Positions 36,411 through 47,576 of a stretch of DNA of 51,060 bases are shown piece by piece. Numbering within the stretch: position 1 is the stretch's first letter; each line of letters opens with the position of its first letter. Source of the stretch: Pseudomonas extremorientalis (GTDB lineage Bacteria; Pseudomonadota; Gammaproteobacteria; Pseudomonadales; Pseudomonadaceae); NCBI RefSeq assembly GCF_001870465.1, contig NZ_MDGK01000020.1:1-51060 (forward strand), given 5' to 3'. Under the pieces are notes generated by a model. That model was not told where the DNA came from, ran no database searches, and saw only the letters and a program-made list of their open reading frames with translations. A program made the translations under genes and the position numbers.

Positions 36411-36614
36411 GCTTTTTACCGTCTTCGTTAGGTACTGCGCATTCGGCGCTGCGCTCATTATGAGTGCCGCGCCACCTGTGACTGCTGCTCGCGCAACTTG
36501 CGGGGCTCAAGGCCCGTAAAGCTGCGCAAGGCTGCGTCCAGCGGATATTCCGCGGTGAGTCTTGCGCGCAAGGCTCACGACGGGCAACTCCGCCGTGGTT
36601 TCTTATTATCTCGC

Positions 36615-38081
<1,467 letters not shown>

Positions 38082-38084
38082 TTA

Positions 38085-38145
38085 GCCGCAAGCTGCAAGC
38101 CAAGCTGCTTTTTCGTACAGCTTGTAGCTCGCAACTTGCAGCTGC
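38085..38145. repeat. long imperfect hairpin between sucB and lpd
   Basis: Nested inverted repeats AGCTGCAAG (38091-38099) / CTTGCAGCT (38135-38143) and AAGCTG (38102-38107) / CAGCTT (38118-38123) make a long imperfect stem-loop in the 99-bp gap. Related AAGCTGCAAGC-type sequence occurs downstream of fabB near 24.84-24.90 kb. It has no strong T run. A role as an mRNA stabiliser or processing site is inference. Confidence 0.65.
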
Positions 38146-38150
38146 TTCAA

Positions 38151-39371
38151 TCAGATATCCAGCAACAGACGAGCCGGGTCTTCCAGCAGGTTCTTGATGG
38201 TCACCAGGAAAGTCACGGCTTCTTTACCATCGATCAGGCGGTGATCGTACGACAGCGCCAGGTACATCATCGGGCGGATCACGACTTGGCCGTTGATGGC
38301 CATCGGACGCTGGATGATGTTGTGCATGCCCAGGATCGCGGCTTGCGGCGGGTTGACGATCGGGGTCGACATCATCGAACCGAAGGTACCACCGTTGGTG
38401 ATGGTGAAGGTACCGCCGGTCATCTCGTCGATGGTCAGCTTGCCGTCACGGGCTTTCTTGCCGAAGGTGGCGATGCCGCCTTCGATTTCAGCCAGGCTCA
38501 TCAGTTCGGCGTTACGCAGTACCGGAACCACCAGGCCACGGTCGCTGGACACGGCAACGCCGATGTCTGCGTAGCCATGGTAAACGATGTCGTTGCCGTC
38601 GATGGAAGCGTTGACTGCCGGGAAGCGTTTCAGCGCTTCGGTGGCCGCTTTCACGAAGAACGACATGAAGCCCAGGCGCACGCCGTTGTGGGACTTCTCG
38701 AACAGATCCTTGTACTTCGAGCGCAGCGCCATGACTTCGGTCATGTCGACTTCGTTGAAGGTGGTCAGCATCGCCATGTTCGACTGGGCTTCAACCAGAC
38801 GCTTGGCCACGGTGGCACGTACGCGGGTCATCGGTACGCGCTTCTCGGTGCGGTCGCCGGCAGCGAACACAGGCGCAGCGGCAGCCGGGGCAGCAGCCTT
38901 GGCAGGTGCGGCAGCCGGAGCGTTTTTCTTGGCTTCAACAGCCGCAACCACGTCTTCCTTGGTCACACGGCCGTCTTTGCCGGTGCCTTTGACGGAAGCC
39001 AGGTTGATGCCGTTCTCTTCAGCCAGCTGACGAGCAGCCGGTGCAGCGATCGGGTCTTCAGCGCCAGCAGCCGGAGCGGCAGCAGGCGCAGCGGCGGCGG
39101 CCGGTGCAGCAGCAGGCGCAGCGGCAGCAGCACTGCCCTCTTCGATCGAGCCCAGCACCTGGTTCGACAGAACGGTAGCGCCTTCTTCGGCAACGATTGC
39201 GCCCAGCACGCCGTCAGCTTCGGCCAACACTTCCAGCACGACTTTGTCAGTCTCGATGTCGACGATCAGGTCGTCACGCTTTACAGCGTCGCCTGGTTTC
39301 TTGTGCCAGGTGGCAACGGTGCCATCGGCAACCGATTCCGGGAATGACGGGGCTTTGATTTCGATAGCCAT
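38151..39371 (-). CDS. sucB: 2-oxoglutarate dehydrogenase E2 (dihydrolipoyl succinyltransferase)
   Basis: The 406-residue core of the 2-oxoglutarate dehydrogenase complex. The N-terminal lipoyl domain carries Lys43 in ETDKVVLEV. Then come an Ala/Pro-rich flexible linker (about 82-108), an E3-binding domain ([20 protein letters not shown]), a second linker and the catalytic domain with His377 and Asp381 in YDHRLIDG. Layout and length are normal. It is co-directional with sucA, 44 bp away. Confidence 0.98.
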   Translation of the reverse strand: MAIEIKAPSFPESVADGTVATWHKKPGDAVKRDDLIVDIETDKVVLEVLAEADGVLGAIVAEEGATVLSNQVLGSIEEGSAAAAAPAAAPAAAAAPAAAPAAGAEDPIAAPAARQLAEENGINLASVKGTGKDGRVTKEDVVAAVEAKKNAPAAAPAKAAAPAAAAPVFAAGDRTEKRVPMTRVRATVAKRLVEAQSNMAMLTTFNEVDMTEVMALRSKYKDLFEKSHNGVRLGFMSFFVKAATEALKRFPAVNASIDGNDIVYHGYADIGVAVSSDRGLVVPVLRNAELMSLAEIEGGIATFGKKARDGKLTIDEMTGGTFTITNGGTFGSMMSTPIVNPPQAAILGMHNIIQRPMAINGQVVIRPMMYLALSYDHRLIDGKEAVTFLVTIKNLLEDPARLLLDI

Positions 39372-39415
39372 TATCTGTGGGTCCTTAAAATTCGGTTTCA
39401 GTCAGCGCGAAGGCG

Positions 39416-42247
39416 TTAAACAGTGAAAGCATCTTGCAGCAGTTTTTCCTGCTGCTCGGCGTGCATCGACGCATAACCACACGCAGGTGCAGCGGAAGCA
39501 TCACGACCGGCATATTCCAGGCCCAGGGCCTTGTTGTGGTTGCCGATGCTGCGACGCAGGTGATGCTGGCTGCTGTACCAAGCGCCCTGGTTCATCGGTT
39601 CTTCCTGGCACCACACTACGTTAGTGAGGTTGGTGTAAGGCGCGATGGCCTCCATCAGGTCGTCTTCCGGGAACGGGTAAAGCTGCTCGATACGCACGAT
39701 GGCGATGTCTTCGCGGCCTTCGGCACGACGTTTTTCCAGCAGGTCGTAGTAGACCTTGCCGCTGCACAGGACCAGGCGAGTCACCTTGGCCGCATCCAGC
39801 GCGTCGATTTCTGGAATAACGGTCTGGAACGAACCATCCGCCAGATCTTCCAGGGTCGAGATGGCCAATTTATGACGCAGCAGCGACTTCGGTGTCAGCA
39901 CTACCAGCGGCTTGCGCAGCGGGCGGATCACCTGGCGACGCAGCAAGTGGTAGATCTGGGCCGGGGTTGTCGGCACGCACACCTGGATGTTGTGCTCGGC
40001 GCACAGCTGCAGGTAACGCTCCAGACGGGCCGAGGAATGCTCAGGACCCTGGCCTTCATAACCATGTGGCAACAGCATGGTCAGACCGCACAGGCGACCC
40101 CACTTGTGCTCGCCGCTGGTGATGAACTGGTCGATAACCACTTGGGCACCGTTGGCGAAGTCACCGAACTGGGCTTCCCAGATCACCAGCGCGTTCGGCG
40201 TGGTGGTCGAGTAACCGTATTCGAACGCCAGCACGGCTTCTTCGGACAGGAACGAGTCGTACAGGTCGAAACGTGGCTGGCCTTCGTACAGGTGCTTCAA
40301 CGGAACGTAGGTACTGGCGTCTTTCTGGTTGTGCAGGACCGCGTGACGGTGCGAGAACGTACCACGGCCGATGTCCTGGCCGGTCATGCGGATCGGGTGA
40401 CCTTCGAACGCCAGGGTCGCGTACGCCATGGTTTCGGCGTAACCCCAGTTGATCGGCAGGCCGCCGGCTTGCATCTTCTGACGGTCTTCGTAGATCTTCG
40501 CAACCTGGCGCTGCACCACGAAGCCTTCCGGGATTTCCAGCAGCTTGGCGGACAGTTCCTGCAAGGTCTTCAGGTCGAACGAGGTGTCGTGACGCGCCGT
40601 CCAGGCGTGGCCCAGGTATGGGCGCCAGTCGACGAACAGCTCTTTGTTCGGCTCTTTGACCAGGCTCTTCACTACATGCAGACCGTTGTCCAGCGCGTTG
40701 CGGTATTCGTCGACTTTCGCCTGAACACGCGCATCGTCAACCACACCGGCCTTGATCAGGCTCTCGGCATACAGCTCACGGGTAGTGCGCTGCTTGGTGA
40801 TCTGCTGGTACATCAGCGGCTGGGTGCCGCTTGGTTCGTCGGCTTCGTTGTGACCGCGACGGCGGTAACAAACCAGGTCGATCACCACGTCACGCTTGAA
40901 CTGCATGCGGTAGTCGACAGCCAGTTGGGTCACGAACAGCACGGCTTCCGGATCATCCCCATTCACATGGAGGATCGGCGCCTGAATCATCTTGGCAACA
41001 TCGGTCGCGTACTCGGTGGAGCGCGCATCCAGCGGGTTGCTGATGGTGAAGCCAACCTGGTTGTTGATGACGATGTGAACGGTACCGCCGGTCTTGAAGC
41101 CGCGGGTCTGCGACATCTGGAAGGTTTCCAGGACCACGCCTTGACCGGCGAATGCCGCGTCACCGTGGATGGAAATCGGCAGGACCTTTTCACCCGTGGT
41201 GTCGTTGCGACGATCCTGGCGGGCACGCACCGACCCCTCGACCACTGGAGAAACGATTTCCAGGTGGGATGGGTTGAAGGCCATGGCCAGGTGAACTTCA
41301 CCGCCGGTGGTCATCACGTTGGACGAGAAGCCTTGGTGGTATTTAACGTCACCGGAGCCCAGCTCGACCTTCTTCTTGCCTTCGAACTCGTCGAACAGCT
41401 CGCGCGGGTTCTTGCCGAAGGTGTTGACCAACACGTTCAGGCGACCACGGTGGGCCATGCCGATCACGATTTCCTTGGTGCCGTAGGAACCGGAACGCTG
41501 GATCAGCTCGTCGAGCATCGGGATCAGGCTTTCGCCGCCCTCCAGGCCGAAACGCTTGGTGCCCGGGTATTTGGTACCCAGGTATTTTTCCAGGCCTTCG
41601 GCAGCGGTGACGCGCTCGAGCAGGTGGCTGCGTACATCGGCGGACAGCACCGGACGGCCACGCACACCTTCCAGGCGATGCTGGAACCAGTGACGTTGCT
41701 CGGAATCGGTGATGTGCGTGAACTCAGCGCCGATGGTGCGGCAATATGTCTGCTGCAACGCTTCGTGAATTTCGCGTAGGCTCGCTTCCTCTTTGCCGAT
41801 GAACAGGTCGCCGGCACGGAAGGTCGTATCAAGATCGGCATTGGTCAAGCCGTAATGATTGATCGACAGGTCTGCAGGTGCAGGACGCTGCCAGAGCCCC
41901 AGCGGGTCAAGCTGGGCCGCCTGGTGGCCGCGCATCCGGTAGGCCTGGATCAGTCGCAATACTTCAACTTGCTTCTTCTCGTGCTCACTGCTCACGCTGC
42001 CGGCGGAAACCGGTTGGGCGCGGCGCTGGTTCTTTGCCAGCAGCACAAACTGATCGCGAATTGTTGCGTGCGATACATCGGTGGCAGCGTTGCCGTCTGA
42101 AGACAACGTCTGAAATTTGGTGCGCCATTCTTCTGGCACAGCGTTAGGGTCGTGCAGGTAGAGCTCATAAAGCTCTTCCACATAGGCAGCGTTACCACCT
42201 GAAAGATAGCCGCTGTTCCACATGCGCTGCATCACGCTTTCTTGCAT
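39416..42247 (-). CDS. sucA: 2-oxoglutarate dehydrogenase E1
   Basis: The 943-residue thiamine-diphosphate-dependent decarboxylase of the complex. The N-terminal part is YVEELYELYLHDPNAVPEEW, matching the SucA family's E2-interacting end. Thiamine-binding and active-site points include GMAHRGRLNVLVN, HGDAAFAGQGVV and QVGFTISNP. The C-terminal transketolase-like pyrimidine domain (EQLYPFPEDDL and WCQEEPMNQGAW) is complete. GAGGGTG precedes the ATG. A long leader with two hairpins separates it from sdhB. Confidence 0.98.
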   Translation of the reverse strand: MQESVMQRMWNSGYLSGGNAAYVEELYELYLHDPNAVPEEWRTKFQTLSSDGNAATDVSHATIRDQFVLLAKNQRRAQPVSAGSVSSEHEKKQVEVLRLIQAYRMRGHQAAQLDPLGLWQRPAPADLSINHYGLTNADLDTTFRAGDLFIGKEEASLREIHEALQQTYCRTIGAEFTHITDSEQRHWFQHRLEGVRGRPVLSADVRSHLLERVTAAEGLEKYLGTKYPGTKRFGLEGGESLIPMLDELIQRSGSYGTKEIVIGMAHRGRLNVLVNTFGKNPRELFDEFEGKKKVELGSGDVKYHQGFSSNVMTTGGEVHLAMAFNPSHLEIVSPVVEGSVRARQDRRNDTTGEKVLPISIHGDAAFAGQGVVLETFQMSQTRGFKTGGTVHIVINNQVGFTISNPLDARSTEYATDVAKMIQAPILHVNGDDPEAVLFVTQLAVDYRMQFKRDVVIDLVCYRRRGHNEADEPSGTQPLMYQQITKQRTTRELYAESLIKAGVVDDARVQAKVDEYRNALDNGLHVVKSLVKEPNKELFVDWRPYLGHAWTARHDTSFDLKTLQELSAKLLEIPEGFVVQRQVAKIYEDRQKMQAGGLPINWGYAETMAYATLAFEGHPIRMTGQDIGRGTFSHRHAVLHNQKDASTYVPLKHLYEGQPRFDLYDSFLSEEAVLAFEYGYSTTTPNALVIWEAQFGDFANGAQVVIDQFITSGEHKWGRLCGLTMLLPHGYEGQGPEHSSARLERYLQLCAEHNIQVCVPTTPAQIYHLLRRQVIRPLRKPLVVLTPKSLLRHKLAISTLEDLADGSFQTVIPEIDALDAAKVTRLVLCSGKVYYDLLEKRRAEGREDIAIVRIEQLYPFPEDDLMEAIAPYTNLTNVVWCQEEPMNQGAWYSSQHHLRRSIGNHNKALGLEYAGRDASAAPACGYASMHAEQQEKLLQDAFTV

Positions 42248-42434
42248 GCTTGGTCACCCTCGATTTGGGGACACCACCGGCGAAAACACCGAGTTTGCTT
42301 GCAAAAGGCCAAGTGCAGCGACCAAAACAAGCCACTTAGGATCACGCTGATAGTTCGGGTACCAACCCGAATGCCCCTGCTTGTCTCATTTCTTCAAAAT
42401 AAGAGCCGCGGCTTTGTAAGTCGCTGCTCAAGTT

Positions 42435-42468
42435 AAAACTACGGCGCCGGTTGAAGCCTGCGCCGTAG
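42435..42468 (-). terminator. hairpin with short U run between sdhB and sucA (possible attenuator)
   Basis: On the reverse strand CTACGGCGC and GCGCCGTAG form a perfect 9-bp GC-rich stem (42468-42460 with 42447-42439) with a 12-base loop, followed at once by TTTTAA. It lies 42 bp after the sdhB stop and 190 bp before sucA. It could terminate part of the sdh transcripts. A second small hairpin, TTCGGGT / ACCCGAA, lies at 42354-42371. Confidence 0.7.
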
Positions 42469-42509
42469 CATTTACGGGCACAACGGTCCTGCTTTTACTA
42501 CAACGTCAG

Positions 42510-43214
42510 TTACACGCCGCTCTGCAGCAGCATGTTACGGATGTGACCAATGGCCTTAGTCGGGTTCAGGCCTTTGGGACATACGTTGACGCAGTTCATG
42601 ATCCCGCGGCAGCGGAATACGCTGAACGGGTCATCCAGCGAAGCCAGACGCTCGGACGTCTTGGTGTCACGGCTGTCTGCCAGGAAGCGGTACGCTTGCA
42701 GCAGTGCAGCTGGGCCCAGGAACTTGTCCGGGTTCCACCAGAAGGACGGGCACGACGTCGAGCAGCAAGCGCACAGGATGCACTCGTACAGACCGTCGAG
42801 CTTCTCGCGCTCTTCCGGGGACTGCAGACGCTCGATGGCCGGAGCCGGCGTGTCGTTCTGCAGGAACGGCTTAACTTTCTCGTATTGCTTGTAGAAGATG
42901 CTCATATCGACGACCAGGTCACGGATAACCGGCAAACCTGGCAGAGGACGAACGATCAGCTTGTTGCCTTTGACCACGGCGGACAGCGGCGTGATGCACG
43001 CCAGGCCGTTTTTGCCGTTGATGTTCATGCCGTCGGAACCGCATACACCTTCACGGCAAGAGCGACGATAAGAGAAACCTTCGTCCTGCTCTTTGATCAG
43101 TGCCAGTACATCCAGCACCATCAGGTCTTTACCACCGGTATCGACCTGGAATTCCTGCATGAACGGCGCAGCGTCCTGATCAGGGTTGTAGCGATAAACA
43201 CTGACTTTCAACAT
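42510..43214 (-). CDS. sdhB: succinate dehydrogenase iron-sulfur subunit
   Basis: Carries electrons from SdhA flavin to quinone. The 234-residue protein has the [2Fe-2S] motif CREGVCGSDGMNINGKNGLAC and the two C-terminal cluster motifs CILCACCSTSCP and CVNVCPKGLNP. I chose the ATG of MLKVSVYRYNP at 43214; a GTG three codons upstream is possible. It follows sdhA after 11 bp and is the last sdh gene before a possible attenuator. Confidence 0.98.
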   Translation of the reverse strand: MLKVSVYRYNPDQDAAPFMQEFQVDTGGKDLMVLDVLALIKEQDEGFSYRRSCREGVCGSDGMNINGKNGLACITPLSAVVKGNKLIVRPLPGLPVIRDLVVDMSIFYKQYEKVKPFLQNDTPAPAIERLQSPEEREKLDGLYECILCACCSTSCPSFWWNPDKFLGPAALLQAYRFLADSRDTKTSERLASLDDPFSVFRCRGIMNCVNVCPKGLNPTKAIGHIRNMLLQSGV

Positions 43215-43225
43215 GGCAGCCACCC

Positions 43226-44998
43226 TTAGTAAGTCCGAATCTTCGGTTCAAACGTCGGAACCGTCTTCGGCGAGAAGTTCACGGCACGCTTGGTTACGCG
43301 CTTGTCACCCGGGAAGTACAGGGTATGGCACAACCAGTTTTCGTCGTCGCGATCTTCAAAGTCTTCACGGGCGTGGGCACCACGGGATTCCTTGCGAACC
43401 TCGGCAGCGATGGCAGTCGCTTCGGCCACTTCCAGCAGGTTCTGCAGTTCAAGGGCTTCGATACGAGCAGTGTTGAACGCCTGGCTCTTATCGTTGATCT
43501 TGACGTTGGCGATGCGCTTGCGCAGATCGGCCAGCTGGGCAATACCCTTCTGCATGTATTCGCCGGTACGGAATACACCGAAGTAGTTCTGCATGCAGTT
43601 TTGCAGCTCGCGACGCAGGGTTGCCACGTCTTCGCCATCGGTACGCTCGTTCAGAGCGTTCAGACGGGCCAGGGCAGCCTCGATGTTGGCGTCGGTCGCG
43701 TCATCGTATTCGATGCCGTCGGTCAGCGCTTTTTCCAGGTGCAGGCCGGCAGCACGGCCGAAGACCACCAGGTCGAGCAGCGAGTTGCCACCCAGGCGGT
43801 TGGCACCGTGAACCGATACGCACGCCACTTCGCCTACGGCGAACAGACCGTGGATGATCTCGTCCTCGCCTTCGGCATTCTGGGTGATCGCCTGGCCATG
43901 GATGTTGGTCGGCACGCCGCCCATCATATAGTGGCAAGTCGGGACAACCGGAACCGGAGCAACCACCGGGTCAACGTGAGCAAAGGTCTTGGACAGCTCG
44001 CAGATACCTGGCAGGCGGCTGTGCAGTACTTCTTCGCCCAGGTGATCGAGTTTCAGCAGTACGTGGTCGCCATTCGGGCCACAGCCGTTGCCGGCGATGA
44101 TCTCTTTAACCATCGAACGGGCCACAACGTCACGACCAGCAAGGTCTTTCGCGTTCGGCGCATAACGCTCCATGAAACGCTCGCCGTGCTTGTTGATCAG
44201 GTAGCCACCTTCACCACGGCAACCTTCAGTCACCAGTACGCCGGCGCCGGCGATACCGGTCGGGTGGAACTGCCACATTTCGATGTCTTGTACCGGCACG
44301 CCCGCACGCAGTGCCATGCCGACGCCATCACCGGTGTTGATCAGGGCATTGGTGGTGGACGCGTAGATACGACCTGCACCGCCGGTCGCCAGCACGGTAG
44401 CCTTGGCGCGGATGTAGGTGGTTTCACCGGTTTCGATGCAGATCGCGATCACACCGACGAACTCGCCTTGTGCGTTCTTGACCAGATCAACGGCATAGTA
44501 CTCGTTCAGGAACGTGGTACCGGCTTTCAGGTTGCCCTGGTAAAGGGTGTGCAGCAGCGCGTGACCGGTACGGTCGGACGCGGCGCAGGTACGGGCAGCC
44601 TGCCCGCCTTTGCCGTAATCCTTCGACTGGCCGCCGAACGGACGCTGGTAGATACGCCCTTGCTCGGTACGGGAGAACGGCAGACCCATGTGGTCCAGCT
44701 CGAACACTGCAGCCGGGCCTTCCTGACACATGTATTCGATCGCGTCCTGGTCACCGATGTAGTCGGAACCCTTGACGGTATCGTACATGTGCCAGCGCCA
44801 GTCATCGTTCGGGTCGGCGGAGGCGATGGCGCAGGTGATGCCACCCTGGGCCGATACAGTGTGGGAACGGGTCGGGAACACCTTGGTGATCACGGCAGTC
44901 TTGTGACCGCCCTGGGCCAGCTGCAGCGCAGCGCGCATGCCAGCGCCGCCGCCACCAATAATGATGGCGTCGAATGAAATAGTTGGAATGTTAGCCAT
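43226..44998 (-). CDS. sdhA: succinate dehydrogenase flavoprotein subunit
   Basis: The 590-residue catalytic subunit oxidising succinate to fumarate. The FAD motif is [13 protein letters not shown], the covalent-flavin His46 is in [13 protein letters not shown], and active-site regions include [23 protein letters not shown] and the Arg/His-rich [10 protein letters not shown]. Length and motifs are normal. Start at 44998 follows sdhD after 3 bp. Confidence 0.99.
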   Translation of the reverse strand: MANIPTISFDAIIIGGGGAGMRAALQLAQGGHKTAVITKVFPTRSHTVSAQGGITCAIASADPNDDWRWHMYDTVKGSDYIGDQDAIEYMCQEGPAAVFELDHMGLPFSRTEQGRIYQRPFGGQSKDYGKGGQAARTCAASDRTGHALLHTLYQGNLKAGTTFLNEYYAVDLVKNAQGEFVGVIAICIETGETTYIRAKATVLATGGAGRIYASTTNALINTGDGVGMALRAGVPVQDIEMWQFHPTGIAGAGVLVTEGCRGEGGYLINKHGERFMERYAPNAKDLAGRDVVARSMVKEIIAGNGCGPNGDHVLLKLDHLGEEVLHSRLPGICELSKTFAHVDPVVAPVPVVPTCHYMMGGVPTNIHGQAITQNAEGEDEIIHGLFAVGEVACVSVHGANRLGGNSLLDLVVFGRAAGLHLEKALTDGIEYDDATDANIEAALARLNALNERTDGEDVATLRRELQNCMQNYFGVFRTGEYMQKGIAQLADLRKRIANVKINDKSQAFNTARIEALELQNLLEVAEATAIAAEVRKESRGAHAREDFEDRDDENWLCHTLYFPGDKRVTKRAVNFSPKTVPTFEPKIRTY

Positions 44999-45001
44999 GA
45001 A

Positions 45002-45370
45002 TCAGATACCCCAAAGAATCTGCACACCCCAGACGAAGTAAGCGAACATCGCGACGCCGCAGACTGCCTGGAAGAGGAAACGTACTGCAGTCGCGGACTT
45101 GCCCAGCGCCATCGGCGTCAGGTAGTCGGTCGCGATGGTCCACATGCCTACCCAGGCGTGTGCGCCCAGGGCAACAAGGGCCAGCAGACTGAAGATTCGC
45201 ATCGCATTGTGGGAAAACAGGCCGTGCCATTGCTCATAGCCAATGCCCGGATTTGCGACGAGGTATCCGATCAGGAAAATGAAATAAGCCGCGAGAACGA
45301 CCGCAGACACACGCTGTGCCATCCAGTCATAGAGGCCCGAACGCGACAGATTCGTAACGCTGGTTACCAT
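45002..45370 (-). CDS. sdhD: succinate dehydrogenase membrane anchor subunit
   Basis: A 122-residue protein with three hydrophobic segments that, with SdhC, binds haem b and the quinone site. It carries the family's GAHAWVGMWTIATDY (haem His) and an N-terminal GLYDWMAQRVSAVVL, in which the RVSA is near the quinone pocket. The ATG at 45370 overlaps the end of sdhC by 7 bp. Confidence 0.95.
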   Translation of the reverse strand: MVTSVTNLSRSGLYDWMAQRVSAVVLAAYFIFLIGYLVANPGIGYEQWHGLFSHNAMRIFSLLALVALGAHAWVGMWTIATDYLTPMALGKSATAVRFLFQAVCGVAMFAYFVWGVQILWGI

Positions 45371-45738
45371 ATCCAAACTCCTGCCAGAACGATCAGCACC
45401 ACGGAAATGGCGATGATGATTTTCGAGCCCAGGCGGCCGCCTTCCAGCGTCTCACCGATGCCCATGTCCATGATCAAGTGGCGCACACCGGCTACCAGGT
45501 GATACAGCAGAGCGGACAGGAGGCCCCATGCTACGAACTTGGCCAGCGGGCTGGTCAAGCATGCCTTCACCTCGGCGTATCCTTCCTCGGAACCCAGGGA
45601 TTTGCTCAATGCATAAAGCATGATGCCCAAGCCCAGGAACAGGATGATGCCGGAAACACGGTGCAGGAACGACGTAACGCCGGTGATGGGGAGTTTGATG
45701 GTCCTTAGGTCTAGGTTTACAGGTCGTTGGCTATTCAC
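45364..45738 (-). CDS. sdhC: succinate dehydrogenase cytochrome b556 subunit
   Basis: A 124-residue haem-binding anchor with three membrane segments. The family signature RPVNLDLRTIKLP is at the N terminus, with SFLHRVSGI (quinone-site Ser and Arg) and HLVAGVRHLIMD (haem His). The start is a GTG at 45738 preceded by GAAAAAAAGCC; there is no Shine-Dalgarno sequence. It is the first gene of the nine-gene TCA block and has a roughly 130-base leader from the predicted promoter. Confidence 0.96.
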   Translation of the reverse strand: MNSQRPVNLDLRTIKLPITGVTSFLHRVSGIILFLGLGIMLYALSKSLGSEEGYAEVKACLTSPLAKFVAWGLLSALLYHLVAGVRHLIMDMGIGETLEGGRLGSKIIIAISVVLIVLAGVWIW

Positions 45739-45787
45739 GGCTTTTTTTCACACTGAAGAGCCCCTAACAATCAGGGCAAAGTTGTTG

Positions 45788-45830
45788 GGGAGTGCGACTG
45801 GTCAGGTAAGCACCACCCAGGGAGTGCGAC
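45788..45830. repeat. 11-bp direct repeats in the sdhC leader
   Basis: GGGAGTGCGAC occurs at 45788-45798 and 45820-45830, 32 bp apart (about three helical turns), inside the transcribed leader of sdhC. It may be a protein-binding site or an RNA element; no function is known to me. Confidence 0.5.
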
Positions 45831-45874
45831 CCCCAATGAAAGCAAGCCCAAAAGCCCTTGGCGGTCGGTGGCCG

Positions 45875-45903
45875 AGTATAGACAGTTAGGTTACTAATGA
45901 CAA
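45875..45903 (-). promoter_or_regulatory. sigma-70 promoter of sdhCDAB
   Basis: On the reverse strand TTGTCA (45903-45898) and TATACT (45880-45875) are 17 bp apart. Start of transcription would be near 45868, giving a leader of about 130 bases before the sdhC GTG. Confidence 0.75.
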
Positions 45904-46017
45904 CGCGCACTCCTCACCCTAATAGCGGATTGCGCTGGGGGAATAAAAGGCGTAAATGGCAGGCAATTTCGAGGAAAAAGTACGGTTAAAGCCTTCTGGT
46001 GCAAGACTTTAGGCAAA

Positions 46018-46045
46018 TTGACATCTGGATTTATATCAATATAGT
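46018..46045 (+). promoter_or_regulatory. sigma-70 promoter of gltA
   Basis: TTGACA (46018-46023) and TATAGT (46040-46045) are 16 bp apart. Transcription would start near 46052, and AGGAGG (46094-46099) lies four bases before the gltA ATG. Together with the sdhC promoter this defines a back-to-back control region of about 120 bp between the two -35 boxes. Confidence 0.8.
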
Positions 46046-46103
46046 GGTGCGGGCCCTGCGTGGGGGGTCTGTCTGATGATTTGAAGCATAAATAGGAGGC
46101 CAC

Positions 46104-47393
46104 ATGGCTGACAAAAAAGCGCAGTTGATCATCGAGGGCGCAGCCCCCGTCGAGCTGCCCATTTTAACCGGCACCGTTGGTCCCGATGTTATCGACGTAC
46201 GGGGCCTGACGGCCACGGGCCGTTTCACATTCGACCCAGGCTTCATGTCGACCGCCTCTTGCGAGTCGAAGATCACCTATATCGATGGTGATAATGGCAT
46301 TTTGCTGCATCGCGGCTACCCGATCGAGCAACTGGCCGAGAAATCGGACTACCTGGAAACCTGCTACCTGCTGCTAAATGGCGAACTGCCAACAGCCGAG
46401 CAGAAAGCCCAGTTCGTCAGCACCGTGAAGAACCACACCATGGTCCACGAGCAGTTGAAGACCTTCTTCAACGGCTTCCGTCGCGACGCCCACCCGATGG
46501 CCGTCATGTGCGGTGTGGTCGGCGCCCTGTCGGCCTTCTATCACGACTCCCTCGACATCAATAACCCGCAGCATCGCGAAATCTCCGCGATCCGCCTGGT
46601 TGCCAAGATGCCGACCCTGGCCGCCATGGTCTACAAGTACTCCATGGGCCAACCCATGATGTATCCGCGCAACGACCTGACGTACGCGGAAAACTTCCTG
46701 CACATGATGTTCAACACGCCGTGCGAGATCAAACCGATCAGCCCGACGCTGGCCAAGGCCATGGACCGGATCTTCATCCTCCACGCCGACCACGAGCAGA
46801 ACGCCTCTACCTCCACCGTACGCCTGGCCGGTTCTTCGGGTGCCAACCCGTTCGCCTGTATCGCCGCCGGTATCGCCGCACTGTGGGGCCCTGCCCACGG
46901 CGGTGCGAACGAAGCGGTATTGACCATGCTCGATGAAATCGGCGATGTGTCCAACATCGACAAGTTCATCGCCAAGGCCAAGGACAAGAACGATCCGTTC
47001 AAGCTGATGGGCTTCGGTCACCGGGTCTACAAGAACCGCGACCCGCGCGCCACCGTGATGAAGCAGACCTGCGACGAAGTGTTGAAGGAACTGGGCATCA
47101 AGAACGACCCGCAACTCGAACTGGCCATGCGCCTGGAAGAGATCGCCCTGACCGACCCGTACTTCATCGAACGCTCGCTGTACCCGAACGTCGACTTCTA
47201 CTCGGGGATCATCCTCAAGGCGATCGGCATTCCAACCAGCATGTTCACCGTGATCTTCGCCCTGGCGCGGACCGTGGGCTGGATCTCCCACTGGAAAGAA
47301 ATGCTCTCCAGCCCGTACAAGATTGGCCGTCCGCGCCAGCTGTACACCGGCTACGAGTCGCGTGACATCACCCAGCTGGAAGATCGCAAGTAA
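46104..47393 (+). CDS. gltA: citrate synthase (type II, hexameric type)
   Basis: Condenses oxaloacetate and acetyl-CoA to citrate. The 429-residue protein has the catalytic His306 in [14 protein letters not shown], the [14 protein letters not shown] and [11 protein letters not shown] regions, and the conserved DFYSG aspartate near the C terminus. The N-terminal domain (about 50 residues) is the one that gives NADH-sensitive, hexameric Gram-negative citrate synthases. It is divergent from the sdh-suc block, the usual Pseudomonas order. Confidence 0.98.
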   Translation: MADKKAQLIIEGAAPVELPILTGTVGPDVIDVRGLTATGRFTFDPGFMSTASCESKITYIDGDNGILLHRGYPIEQLAEKSDYLETCYLLLNGELPTAEQKAQFVSTVKNHTMVHEQLKTFFNGFRRDAHPMAVMCGVVGALSAFYHDSLDINNPQHREISAIRLVAKMPTLAAMVYKYSMGQPMMYPRNDLTYAENFLHMMFNTPCEIKPISPTLAKAMDRIFILHADHEQNASTSTVRLAGSSGANPFACIAAGIAALWGPAHGGANEAVLTMLDEIGDVSNIDKFIAKAKDKNDPFKLMGFGHRVYKNRDPRATVMKQTCDEVLKELGIKNDPQLELAMRLEEIALTDPYFIERSLYPNVDFYSGIILKAIGIPTSMFTVIFALARTVGWISHWKEMLSSPYKIGRPRQLYTGYESRDITQLEDRK

Positions 47394-47415
47394 GCATCGC
47401 TGAGTTGCACCGAAG

Positions 47416-47445
47416 ACGGCCTCCCCTAGCGGAGGCCGTTTTTGT
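47416..47445 (+). terminator. Rho-independent terminator of gltA
   Basis: ACGGCCTCC and GGAGGCCGT form a perfect 9-bp stem followed by TTTTTGTTTG, 23 bp after the stop. Confidence 0.94.
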
Positions 47446-47465
47446 TTGTGCCGACTGGGCGACCG

Positions 47466-47490
47466 CTATCGAGGGCAAGCCCCCCCCCGA
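47466..47490. repeat. degenerate REP-like element
   Basis: CTATCGAGGGCAAGC followed by a run of C resembles the left half of the repeat found at 27.5 and 34.2 kb. The right half (CTCCCACA) is lost and replaced by C and GATGACG. It lies between the gltA and actP terminators. Confidence 0.65.
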
Positions 47491-47522
47491 TGACGCGGGT
47501 CCCCATAACGCAGAACCCCAGG

Positions 47523-47558
47523 CAAAAAAAATGCCCCGGCCTTTCGACCGGGGCATTT
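47523..47558 (-). terminator. Rho-independent terminator of yjcH-actP
   Basis: AAATGCCCCGG and CCGGGGCATTT form a perfect 11-bp stem; on the reverse strand it is followed by eight T, about 19 bp after the actP stop. Confidence 0.94.
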
Positions 47559-47576
47559 CCTTTTCGGGCTGCAACC

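Noticed and set aside
39434..41779. 781-codon open frame opposite sucA
   Set aside because: Same reason: antisense shadow of a complete, well-conserved gene.
42371..42393. Short ORF (15 codons) in the sucA leader
   Set aside because: Its ribosome site is weak, the frame overlaps a small hairpin, and nothing couples it to sucA.
45739..46103. A possible small gene or riboswitch between sdhC and gltA
   Set aside because: No coding signal or known riboswitch core was found; the region is explained by two divergent promoters and two leaders.
47466..47490. C-homopolymer as a phase-variable tract
   Set aside because: It lies between two terminators, outside any gene or promoter, and is better explained as a decayed REP copy.
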